Assembly: GCA_963763215.1 (NCBI GenBank)
Contig: CAVXNX010000017.1
Span: forward strand, 329,376 to 393,375
DNA length: 64,000 bases
DNA from: DASQZK01 sp963763215
GTDB lineage: Bacteria > Bacteroidota > Bacteroidia > Bacteroidales > GCA-2748055
Direction of reading: 5' to 3'
The notes under the pieces: generated by a model
Seen by the model: only the letters and a program-made list of their open reading frames with translations
What the model was told of the DNA's origin: nothing
The model's database searches: none
Shown here: positions 54,925-64,000 of the stretch, in pieces
How the letters are laid out: each line of letters begins with the position of its first letter
Position numbering within the stretch: position 1 is the first letter of the stretch
Program-made: the position numbers and the translations under genes

Positions 54925-56639
54925 TCAGTCGGCATTCATGGAAATCAGGAATTCCTCGTTACTTTCGGTCTTTGCCATTCTGTCGGAAATAAATTCCATG
55001 GCTTCAACGGAGGTCATATCTGAGAGGTAATTTCTGAGGATCCAGATCTTGTTCAGCATACTCTTTTCATGGAGCAGGTCTTCACTGCGCGTGCTGGAAG
55101 CATTGATATCGACTGCCGGCCAGACGCGTTTGTTGGCCAGTTTCCTGTCGAGCTGGAGTTCCATATTACCGGTTCCCTTGAATTCTTCGAAAGATGACAT
55201 CATCCATTTTGGAGCCGGTATCGGTAAGGGCGGTGGCCAGAATGGTCAGTGAGCCGCCGAATTCGATATTCCGTGCTGCGCCGAAAAACCGTTTTGGTTT
55301 ATGAAGGGCATTGGCATCCACACCTCCGGAGAGGACTTTACCCGATGCGGGGGCGATGGTATTGAAAGCCCTGGCCAGCCGGGTGATGGAATCGAGAAGG
55401 ATGACCACATCATGACCGCATTCGACGAGCCTCTTGGCTTTTTCAAGCACGATGTTGGCGACCCTGACATGGCGTTCTGCCGGTTCATCGAAGGTCGAAG
55501 AGATGACTTCGGCGTTGACGTTCCTGGCCATATCGGTAACTTCCTCGGGCCGTTCGTCGATCAGCAGCACGATCATATAAACCTCGGGATGATTGGCGGC
55601 AATGGCGTTGGCAATATTTTTCAGCAGGACCGTTTTACCCGGTTTTCGGCTGAGCGACGATCAGTCCCCTCTGTCCTTTCCCAATGGGCGAAAACATATC
55701 GACCACGCGAACCGAAAGTTCGGTGTGGCCATTTCCGACAAGGGTAAATTTTTCTTCCGGGAAAAGCGGTGTAAGGTAATCGAAGGGCACCCTGTCGCGG
55801 ATAAAATCCGGTGAACGGCCGTTGATTTCTTCAACCTTGATCAGCGGGAAATATTTTTCACCTTCTTTCGGCGGCCGGATGGTTCCTTTGACGGTATCGC
55901 CCGTTTTCAGTCCAAAGAGTTTGATCTGTGACTGGGAGACGTAGATATCATCGGGGGAATTCAGGTAATTGTAATCGGCTGATCGAAGGAATCCGTAACC
56001 GTCGGGCATAATCTCAAGGACGCCGGAATTGGAGATCGAGTCCTTCAAAGTCATACCGGTCATTCTGCCGTTTGACTTGTTGCTGGCGGTGCCCGCCATC
56101 ATAATTCTGTCTTCTCTGATCTTTGTCATCGCGGCGCTGTACCGGATTGTGTGTTTCATGCTGCATGGATGCATTTTCCTGTGCCGGCGGCTCGGCGGGA
56201 TTTCTTCAGTGTTCTGGGACTTGTCTTCTCTGCGTGTATTCGACGGAGTGTCTTTTTTCGGAGTGGTCTGAGGTCTTGTGTTCTCTTGTTCGGTGTGGCG
56301 GGGGGGTCTTCGGTCCGGGCTATTTCCGGCTGGGGAGGTTCCGGCCGGTTCTGCTGAGCCTGGGGACGGTTTTCAACTTTCCTTGGCCTGCCGCGTCTCT
56401 GCCTGTTTGACTGAGAAGATTTTTCTTCTCCGGCCTGTTGATTTTTGACAGGCCTCTGCCCGGAAGTGACTATCTTTCCGGGATGTTTTTGCTTCTGAAG
56501 CTGCGATAGCCTGCTGATCCAGAATTTTATAGATCAGTTCCTGCTTTTTAAATGAGTCGACGCGTTTGATATTAAGCTCTTTGGCAATATCGCGCAACTC
56601 AGGCAGCAGCTTCTTGTTTAATTCAAGAATATCGTACAT
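54925..56639 (-). CDS. rho: Transcription termination factor Rho with basic insertion (frameshifts)
   Basis: Rho is the RNA-dependent ATPase that ends transcription. The N-terminal SAP-like Rho-N domain is MYDILELNKKLLPELRDIAKE. An Arg/Gln/Pro-rich stretch follows at roughly 56180-56470, spread over frames. The RNA-binding domain has SNSGVLEIMPDGYGFLRSAD; the ATPase domain has the Walker A region GKGQRGLIVAQPKTG, the Walker B stretch HDVVILLDSITRLARAFN and the Q-loop region SGGVDANALHKPKRFFG. About five frame changes are needed. Merged length is about 571 residues, longer than the 419-residue E. coli Rho, as is usual in Bacteroidota. Confidence 0.93.
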
Positions 56640-56917
56640 AAGTTTATAAAAGGAAATTAATTAGAAATTAGATAAGTAAATAAAAATGATTTTAATCCTG
56701 ATACTATAAGTGTCTTCAAAATAACTTTAAATTCTCCCGTAAAAAATATTTGGCTAGTTGAAATCAGGGAATTGCTCGAAAAGTTAATTCAGGGGAATGA
56801 ATTTCCGATGCAAGTATAATTGATTTCGTCAATTCTACCAAATAATTCATCATAATTTAGAACACAGGAAGTTAAATAATTAAAAAACATATCTACATTT
56901 AGGACGAGGAGGAGAAA

Positions 56918-57006
56918 GACCTGAGATAATCAAGAGGATTAACCTGGGTCATCATAGACTTCAATAAGCTGAACAAGAAGTGCCGCATGTTTTGTTTAAC
57001 AAAATG
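56918..57006. other. Structured spacer upstream of rpoD, possible small RNA
   Basis: The 469-bp gap 56640-57108 holds no ORF. Within it the sequence can fold as a stem GACC...TAATC/GATTA...GGTC (56918-56950) followed by an inverted repeat TTTTGTT/AACAAAA (about 56988-57002). It is less AT-rich than its surroundings, which suggests a transcribed element. A TACATTTA box at 56893-56900 resembles a -7 element. I cannot match it to a known RNA family, so this is only a candidate. Confidence 0.25.
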
Positions 57007-57108
57007 AAGTAAATCTGATTCCGTTTATACGGCCGAATTACTATTTTTAGAGCTGAAACAATTCCCAAACGGCTAACCGTATGACTTATATAATACTAAC
57101 CCCCCGCT

Positions 57109-57971
57109 ATGAGACAACTCAAAATCATTAAACAGGTCACCAACCGGGAGACGCCCTCTCTGGATAAATACTTGCACGAAATTGGAAAGGTGGATCTGAT
57201 CACTGCAGAAGAGGAGGTTGAACTTGCGCGCCGGATCCGGAAGGGGGACCGGGAAGCCCTGGAGAAACTCATCAAGGCCAATCTGCGTTTTGTCGTCTCC
57301 GTGGCGAAACAGTACCAGAACCAGGGGCTTAGTCTTCCGGATCTGATCAATGAAGGAAATCTCGGGCTGATTAAGGCGGCTCAGCGTTTTGATGAAACCC
57401 GCGGATTTAAATTTATTTCTTATGCCGTATGGTGGATCCGGCAGTCCATCCTGCAGGCTCTCGCCGAACAGGCCGAATCGTCAGGCTTCCCCTGAATAAA
57501 ATCGGGTCGATCAATAAAATCAATAAAACATTCAATGAACTTGAACAGGCCTTCGAACGCGAACCCACCATCCTCGAAATCGCGCAGGCTATGGAACTGG
57601 CCCCCGACGATATCAAGGATGCCATCCGTTCCTCCGGCCGGCATATATCCATGGATGCCCCCCTCCAGGAAGGCGAGGAAGGAAACCTCTACGATGTCCT
57701 GCTCAATTCCGATACGCCAAGCCCCGATAAAGAACTGCTGAATGAATCACTCCGCAAGGAAATTGAACGCGCCCTGTCGACCCTCACCTACCGCGAAGCC
57801 AGCATCATCCGGCTCTATTTCGGTTTGAACGGCAAACACCCGCATACGCTTGAAGAAATTGGTGAAGAATTTAATCTTACCCGGGAACGTGTCAGGCAGA
57901 TCAAGGAAAAAGCCATCAAAAGACTCAAACACACCACACGCAGTAAGATCCTCAAAACTTATCTGGGCTGA
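57109..57971 (+). CDS. rpoD: Primary sigma factor, Bacteroidota type (one frameshift)
   Basis: This is the housekeeping sigma that reads the TTTG/TAnnTTTG promoters found here. MRQLKIIKQVTNRETPSLDKYLHEIGK marks region 1.2 with no region 1.1. Region 2 has NLRFVVSVAKQYQNQGLSLPDLINEGN and FKFISYAVWWIRQSI. Region 3 follows as LPLNKIGSINKINKTFNELE, and region 4 as LTYREASIIRLYFGL and LTRERVRQIKEKAIKRL. A shift near 57480 breaks it between regions 2.4 and 3.0. Merged length is 287 residues, the typical size in this phylum. Confidence 0.95.
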
Positions 57972-58006
57972 TCATCCGGCCATTTTATGATATATATCCT
58001 AACTTT

Positions 58007-58041
58007 GGGGTTCAAACAAAACCGTTTGAACCCCGTTTTTA
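58007..58041 (+). terminator. Intrinsic terminator of rpoD
   Basis: A perfect 11-bp stem GGGGTTCAAAC/GTTTGAACCCC (58007-58017, 58024-58034) with an AAAACC loop is followed by GTTTTTA. It separates rpoD from rpe, which must have its own promoter. Confidence 0.9.
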
Positions 58042-58063
58042 TTTATAAACAGAAAAAACAGCC

Positions 58064-58712
58064 ATGCCCATCATCGCACCATCAATTCTTACGGCAAATT
58101 TCCTCAGGTTAGGTGAAGAGATTGAAATGGTCAACCAGAGTGAGGCCGACCTGATCCATCTCGATATCATGGACGGAAATTTTGTTCCCAATATCTCCTT
58201 TGGTTTTCCGGTCATACGCCGGATAAAAACCGTCGCCCGCAAACCACTCGATGTTCATCTCATGATCGCGGATCCCGACCGTTACCTCGATGAATTCAAG
58301 GAAGCCGGAGCCGACAATCTCACAGTTCATTTTGAAACCTGTCCCCATCTTCACCGCACTGTTCAGCGCATCCGGGAACTCGGGATGACCCCCACCGTCG
58401 TCCTCAATCCCCATACCCCGGTCTCCTTCCTCGAAGATATCCTCCCCTACCTCCATATGGTCCTGATCATGTCGGTCAACCCGGGGTTCGGCGGACAGGA
58501 ATTCATTGAGTACTCCTACGAAAAAATCAGGAAATTAAAGAGAATGATCACCGATCGTCAAGCTGAAAACCCTGATTGAAGTGGATGGCGGAGTGAACCT
58601 CGATAACATCAAACCCCTGATCAAAGCCGGCACCGACGTGTTTGTCATCGGAAGTTCGATCTTTTCCACCGACGATCCGGCCGGGACGATCCGGAAATTC
58701 AAACATTCCTGA
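58064..58712 (+). CDS. rpe: Ribulose-phosphate 3-epimerase (one frameshift)
   Basis: Rpe interconverts ribulose- and xylulose-5-phosphate in the pentose phosphate pathway. The TIM barrel shows MPIIAPSILTANFLRLGEEI, the metal-site HLDIMDGNFVPNISFG, DVHLMI with the second ligand, MSVNPGFGGQEF, and in the next frame VDGGVNLDNIKPLIKAGTD with the phosphate site. The shift lies near 58555. Merged length is about 216 residues, normal for Rpe. The C-terminus ends at TGA 58712, convergent with the following minus-strand gene. Confidence 0.93.
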
Positions 58713-58764
58713 TCAGAACATTCCGGGATTCCACAGCCGTAGCGTGCTGAAATGACTCGGCAGA

Positions 58765-59971
58765 TCATTCGATGCCCCTGACAAAATCTTCCAGGTAACT
58801 GAAATTTTCCGTCAGCTGTCCGTCCCTGGCGATGACTGCCTTTTCGATGATCTGCCCTTCCTTTGCGCCCAATGAGATACGGGATCACTTCCTGGATCAG
58901 CTTGTTGCCGAAATCCTCTGAGGCATCGCGGGGCAGTTCCCCCGGCAGGTTATCCACGGCCATTACCGTGATATTCCCCGGACCGAACGCATCCGATTCG
59001 CTCTCCGCCACCGGGTCATACCCGAAGAACGGATCGGAAATCGTTGAAGCCCTGATGGTGGAAGGGATCGGCCCGTTTATATCACAGCTGACATCGGCGA
59101 TGACCCGGATCCTGAAATCCGGGCGCTTCATATCCTCGCGGGTCATGAAAACGGGTGACCGGGGATCCCAGAAATGGCACGCGATGAGAAGGTCCGTGAT
59201 GCTGGTGTAAGTCATGAAGGTCGTTTCATACTCTTCGGGGAAGTGAAAGAAATGATCGAGTTCAAATTCCTGCCCGTCGAGCCTTTTCACATAATGCCAG
59301 GGATCGAGTTGGGTATAGACCGGTTCATCAGAATTGTTTATGGAGATAATCTTCCACCGTTACCTTTTTTATCCCGGCGGCCGTGAGGGTCTCCATGGCG
59401 CCCTGGGCCACGCGTCCCCCGCCGGTGATCAGGATCCGTATTTTCCCGGTATTGACCGATTTCAATTCGTTGAAAAGCGCATTCTTATCACGGCATTTCC
59501 ACGCCGGCTTCAGTTCAAACCTCCGGTAACGCCTGCCGTAAGCGTTCAGCCCGTTGTAGGCGCCGACGATGCCTGCCCATCTTCCAAAGGCCACACCCTG
59601 ACATTGTCGTCGGAAGTGAGGTATTCATAATCCACCAGGGTGATGCGTTTGTTCAGCACAGCCTGGAGAAGCTTCCTGTTGTGACTCTGACTTTTCGCGG
59701 TATGGGAAAAGAACAGATAGGTTTTCCCTTCGATGAGAGCCGGTATGGCCACTTCCTTGACCCCCATGAGGATATCGCATCCGCTGAGATCTTCCGCCAT
59801 CGGGATCCCTGCAGCCCGGTATTCATCATCGGTGTAAGACCGGTATCCATCGGGTTGAACGTAAATCTCCGTCCCTTCGTAATGATCGATGATATAGCGG
59901 CACTGCGCCGGCGTCAGTGGCACCCTCCTGTCTGGAGGCGTCTTCGTTTCCCTGAGAATTCCAATTTTCAT
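58765..59971 (-). CDS. Alanine dehydrogenase/saccharopine dehydrogenase-like NAD(P) oxidoreductase (frameshifts)
   Basis: The N-terminal AlaDH/PNT-type domain begins MKIGILRETKTPPDRRVPLTP (start at 59971), with DILMGVKEVAIPALI and TYLFFSHTAKSQSHNRKLL. A Rossmann domain in another frame has IRILITGGGRVAQGAMETL. The C-terminal part reads ITDLLIACHFWDPRSPVF and ADVSCDINGPIPSTIRAS, and ends NFSYLEDFVRGIE after another shift. Shifts are near 59590, 59350 and 58865. Merged length is about 402 residues. The pattern is closest to fungal-type lysine-forming saccharopine dehydrogenases, but the reaction cannot be fixed from sequence alone. Confidence 0.78.
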
Positions 59972-60121
59972 CACGCTGTCATTTAGATCTCTTGCCCTGG
60001 CACAAAAACCACCTGCATTGGCCTTTTCAAAACCGGACCCACGAAGTTAAGCAATAATGACCAATATCCCCATTGGAAAACAGATGCCCTGTAAATGGCA
60101 GCCTGTTAAACTTCAGCGGGA

Positions 60122-61871
60122 TCATCGCTCTGCCGAGATTTCCCCGCCTTTGACGCTTTGAACGTTCACTGAGAAATGCGGCGATTTTGCGACGATCCAT
60201 CTCACCTTCACCTCCGACATTCCGGGGATGGATGAAAGCACAATGGTCGACGGGTCGCCTTCGCGGACTTCCGTCAGGTTCAGGCTCTCATCGGTTACGA
60301 TCATCTTGGCCAGTGCTTTGGTCCCGGAGATCGTCACCCGGTCTGCCGGGGTCGATATCGTACTTGCGGTCCTGCCCGGATCGGGTCGGCGTCAGCCTTT
60401 CATTGACGATGGTCGCCGTCACCTCACTCAATCCTTTTCCCGCATCCTTCACCACAATGGTGTCAATTCTGAGCAGGGGCGTATGATAAGCATGATAGAG
60501 GGTGAAGGCCATATTCCGGTGCGCATCCGATTCGAGGAGGAAACCGGGATGGGGCCGGCCGAAATTTTTCCTGAACCCGCCGATCTCAATATCGCCGTAT
60601 TGCGGATGGTGGTATGGGTGCCACGTGAACGAAACCGTCTCCGAAGAGAAGGTATTTGTCGAAGTCGTATTGCTCATCCTGCGCCTCATCCCGGTCTTTC
60701 GCCTTCTTCCCAAAATATTCGGTCGATGAAAACAGCTCATTGGAGAAAACGTAGATCCCCCGTGAACCGTAGAACCAGTCGAGCTCGCTGCCGTAAGCCG
60801 GGTAAAGATCCTTCCAGAGAATGAAATAGTTGTAACCGGGGATGATCTCAGCACCTTTTTTCCCAATGGTGTTCAGGACGGTCTCATCCTCCCGCGTGTA
60901 CGTTTCCTGGTGGTTTTCCTGGGCCGGTCCCCTCAGGATCATCCCGCCGTGAATTATGGTATGATTGGGCCCCGGCGATGTTTGGGTGGGCGATGACGAA
61001 ATCGTGAACGGCTTTATTTTCAGGAGTGTAAAAGGGATAGGGCATCGCCCCGTTCTGGATGTAATCGGGTTGCCAGTTGAAGGCCCAGTCGCGGTTGGGA
61101 TCATAGTACCCCACCGGGTCCTCGTTCACTTCACCGTCGCCGTCATTGTCGAGTCCCTCGTAGCCCAGAATCTCATAATCCCCGAAGGCATCGTTGCCGG
61201 CCCGGAGCATCCGCCGCGGATCACGCGGGTCGACGATCCAGTTCCCCCGGGGATTTTTCCGGCGCATCAGCACCAGGTTCCCGTCACCGTCGAGATCGTC
61301 GTAGCCGTCTTCATCATAAAGCCCGTCACGGTCATCATCCACCGGCATCATTCCCGACCGGGGGGAATTGGCACTGTTGACCGCCAGCATGTAATTTTCC
61401 CTGGCATCAGGATTAATGGTCGGCACAATGTAAAAGACCTTATCGTTGAGCAGGTCGGTGATGAACCCGACCTTCCCGTAATTTTCCGTCAGGTACCATG
61501 CCGTGTACATGGCAACTTCGGAGCCCTGGATCTCATTGGAGTGTATGTTGCCGTCGATGTAAAATCCCGGTTTCGACTCCGCCCTGCCATTTTTGAAGCT
61601 GGTAATGGTCAGGGCCCAGATATCGCGTCCCTGGTAGGATTTTCCGATCGATTCCATTTTGACCAGCCCGGGATAGGCCCCGGCCATTTCCTGGCACAAG
61701 ACGGGTCAGTCCTTCATAGGTATAATAGCGGTTCCAGGTAATATTCACCCTGGGGTTTACCGGCGAACCGGCGCTTTTGAAAAAATCGGGAACCTGCTGT
61801 GCGCCGAGAACGGCAGGGAAAAGGAACCCGATGAGGAGGATGGCAAATTTCCTGGTCTTCATATCAGTCAT
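60122..61871 (-). CDS. Secreted M14 zinc carboxypeptidase with calcium-loop-like insert (frameshifts)
   Basis: M14 peptidases remove C-terminal residues. A signal peptide (MKTRKFAILLIGFLFPAVLGAQ, start 61862 or 61871) precedes the zinc motif HSNE in IDGNIHSNEIQGSE, the substrate-site segment VPTINPDAREN, and the third zinc ligand in AGAQSYHNSR. Asp-rich loops DDDRDGLYDEDGYDDLDGDG and DNDGDGEVNED lie between them, resembling EF-hand or TSP3 calcium loops. The C-terminal about 200 residues are spread over further frames, with shifts near 61700, 60940, 60700 and 60320. Merged length is about 580 residues. Its start overlaps the stop of the upstream paralogue by 8 bp. Confidence 0.83.
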
Positions 61872-63451
61872 TTTTTTTCAGTTCGATGGTGCGTTTAAGA
61901 TAACCGGTCTGGGGCGAACCGGCGGAAATGGTCACATGGCCCTCGCCCATTGACGATCCAGTTCAGGGCCTTCACCTCGCCGGGATCGATCCGGTCGAAG
62001 AGCAGGGCCTTCCGGCCTGCCGCAAGTTGATTCCCCGGGCCAGCGTCGAAGTCGACCCTGACTTTTTTGACCCATTTGGAATCCTTCGCGAAGTGGGTCA
62101 TGGTGGGCAATCCGCCGCTGTTGACCATTTCGGCTTCAACCTGGTAAATATGGTCACCCCGGCTGATCACTTTTTTCACCCGTATCTCCAGACCGGGATG
62201 CAGGCGCGCCAGGTCGGTGAGGAAGCGGTAATGACCGTCCGCTGTGCTGTCCATGGCTGATCCCGGGGGATCCAGGGTCACGAAAGGCTTCATCCCCCCG
62301 ATTTCAACCGTTTTTCCCGGAAAATCCGGGTGAGTGATCTCTGTCCACCTGACGGTGTCGGCCGTGTGGGTGGACACCAGGGCATCGTATTCGGCCGAGC
62401 CACGGTCGCCGTCCGCCTTGGGAAGATTCCATGCCGGGGTGCTGAAGGCGAACCGGTTGTAATGGAAATAAGCCCACGACAGCAGGTCCCCTCCATCCGG
62501 CGGTTTGACCGACGCGTCGGGAAGTTTGACACGTTCGCTATAGACCCTGACCATCCGTTCGAAATAAGGCCGGTCTTCACTGTCCACGCTGGAAGGCACA
62601 GACTTATCGATCAGCGCGACTTTCAGATCGTTGTATGTGGAAAGGTTATTGTCGGGTCCGATCGCCAGAATGGCATAAATATTCCAGTGATCGAAAAGAA
62701 ATTTTGCCAGCCCCCGCGTTTCATTCTCCGAGAAGCTATTGATGCCCGATCCCTGGCTAAATCCCGGGTAGTTGAAGCTGAAATTCTTATTGAAGATCAC
62801 CCCTCCCGCACCATCTTCATTGATCTTCCCGTCGTGGTCGTTATCATAGCCTTCGTGCATCAGGAGGTATTTGCCTTTCTCATTTTTGGCAGGATCAGCT
62901 TTGATCATAACGGAGGGGCAAAGGGGATGGGTGATCCAGGTTCCGGTAACCGTATCGCGGATCCTCATCCAGGTGATCATCCCGTCGCCATTCATATCAT
63001 CATACCCGTCTTCATCGGTCTTTCCGTCATGGTCATCATCAACGGGTGTGGCATTTTCAAACCGTTCCCAGGCAGGTGAAGAAAAATAGTGCGCCGCGGC
63101 ATCAGGCGACATATCGGGAAAAAAATAAAACGTGACCTCATCCAACAGGGGGTTATCATCCTTTGCCATCTTTTCAGCCATACGCAGTAACAGTTCCGGC
63201 GAGTAGCGTGCCGGTCCGGTCACACCGCCGATAACTGCCACCGCCGGCTTGTCCCCGGTTTTTCCCGTGCCCACGGTGATCACGTACACCTCGTTGCCAC
63301 CCGCCGTTTTTGTCAGGACAGCAAGGTCTGCGTTTTTGCGGGCGGAAAGGTGTTCAAGGCGCTGTCGGATTTGATCGCCGGCGGGGTACTGGGCGAAGAG
63401 TGCTTCACTGAGCAGGAGACCGCCGGTGAGTAAAAAAGGAATGATTTTCAT
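61864..63451 (-). CDS. M14-like protein lacking zinc ligands (one late frameshift)
   Basis: The protein begins with a signal peptide (MKIIPFLLTGGLLLSEALFAQ) and aligns in layout with its downstream neighbour: VAVIGGVTGPARYSPELLLR stands where the neighbour has the HSNE zinc motif, FFPDMSPDAAAHYF matches the NPDA segment, and IYAILAIGPDNNLST stands where the third zinc His is. The HxxE and third His are missing, so peptidase activity looks lost. It keeps the Asp-rich loops (DDDHDGKTDEDGYDD; DNDHDGKINEDG). A shift near 61950 moves the end to 61864. Merged length is about 528 residues. Confidence 0.78.
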
Positions 63452-63546
63452 GATATCGGGGTTTGAATTTGTCAGTTTACCATGCGGAATAACCCGGGAG
63501 CCATCCGGAACACGTAAAAATATAATAAATATTCATTCCCTGCGAT

Positions 63547-63576
63547 TTTGTTTGAGGCCCGATTTTTATAGATTTG
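63547..63576 (+). promoter_or_regulatory. Promoter of the ADP-ribosylglycohydrolase-like gene
   Basis: TTTG (63547-63550), 18 bp, TAGATTTG (63569-63576). The -7 box matches fully and lies 31 bp before the ATG at 63608. Confidence 0.6.
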
Positions 63577-63607
63577 TCTATCGCTAATCCTTTAAAACAA
63601 AAAGAAC

Positions 63608-64000
63608 ATGAAACTCACCACGATAAGCCTGATCGTTGCAGGACTTTTTTACCTCATCTCGTGCAGCACCCAGGAGAAGCCCGTTAGTGAACCATTCACC
63701 GACGGGCAGATGGTTTCCCTGAGTAAAGACACCCTCAGGGATAAGATCATGGGCGGATGGGCCGGCCAGACCATCGGCTGCACCTATGGTGGCCCCACCG
63801 AATTCAGGTACAGGGGAACCATGATCCAGGACTACCAGCCCATCACCTGGGATACCCGGGGTCATCAAATGGAATTATGAAAAAAATCCCGGACTCTACG
63901 ACGACGTTTACATGGATCTGACTTTTGTGGATGTGTTCCAAAGGCTCGGTCTGGATGCCCCGGCCGATTCGTTTGCCGAGGCCTTTGCCCATGCAGGCTA
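63608..64000 (+). CDS. ADP-ribosylglycohydrolase family lipoprotein (partial, one frameshift)
   Basis: A signal peptide with lipobox (LTTISLIVAGLFYLISC) leads into TDGQMVSLSKDTLRDKIMGGWAGQTIGC, the start of the ADP-ribosyl-glycohydrolase (DraG/ARH-like) fold, with GGWAGQTIGCTYGGPTEF typical of the secreted Bacteroidota members. A shift near 63860 separates this from YDDVYMDLTFVDVFQRLGLD, where the DDVYMDLTF element carries acidic metal ligands. The gene runs off the right edge of the window. The true substrate of these secreted members is not known. Confidence 0.82.

Overview
The window looks like a chromosomal segment of an environmental Bacteroidota, most likely Bacteroidales-like. The evidence is lineage-specific: three near-perfect TTTG-N19/20-TAnnTTTG promoters, a 287-residue primary sigma factor without region 1.1, a PorT-type barrel beside menG/ubiE, a TamL-like outer-membrane lipoprotein, a Rho with a long basic insertion, and a small SRP RNA. 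Most content is core metabolism and information processing. I see no CRISPR array, prophage, intact insertion sequence or restriction cassette.

Layout. 1-4.7 kb (minus strand): rpsU, a tyrosine recombinase, hpf, then tRNA-Thr, Tyr, Gly, Thr, tuf, tRNA-Trp, secE and nusG. 4.9-16.4 kb: an HhH protein, an NSS transporter, class II aldolase, a TamL-like protein, an SpoU methyltransferase, porT and menG (with heptamer arrays between them), an SDR, an Ldh2-type dehydrogenase and a nitroreductase. 16.6-28 kb: a large Asp-box protein, a 43-residue lipoprotein next to an envelope protein, a serine hydrolase, gapA, SiaC, an ABC permease and aconitase. 28.2-34 kb: a LuxC-like reductase, a TnpR-passenger-like gene, miaA and a Nudix gene; on the opposite strand DUF4199, GT2 and GT4; then the SRP RNA. 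34.2-41.1 kb: the ilvD-ilvB-ilvN-ilvC-ilvA operon behind a leader-peptide attenuator. 41.2-50.2 kb: rhomboid, Sua5-like, trkH/trkA, comEC, a DHOD-like protein, ruvX and def. 50.3-64 kb: nifJ, a degraded envelope gene, rho, rpoD, rpe, an AlaDH/saccharopine-dehydrogenase-like oxidoreductase, two tandem M14 proteins and the start of an ADP-ribosylglycohydrolase-like lipoprotein.

The strongest regulatory observation is the ilv leader at 34277-34410. A 22-residue peptide holds eleven consecutive Ile/Val/Leu codons and is followed by three mutually exclusive hairpins ending in a U tract, just before ilvD. Other points are three adjacent period-7 arrays downstream of menG, a 33-bp tRNA-Gly 3'-end duplicate interrupted by about 46 bp of hairpins, a 71-bp imperfect palindrome next to rho, and an M14 peptidase paired with a paralogue that lacks the zinc ligands.

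Caution: more than half of the long genes, including essential ones (gapA, rho, rpoD, nifJ, miaA), are split by single-base frameshifts, some in compensating pairs. The likeliest cause is indel error in the sequence. I therefore give each such gene as one merged span and do not call it a pseudogene; merged boundaries are exact only where a start or stop codon could be read.
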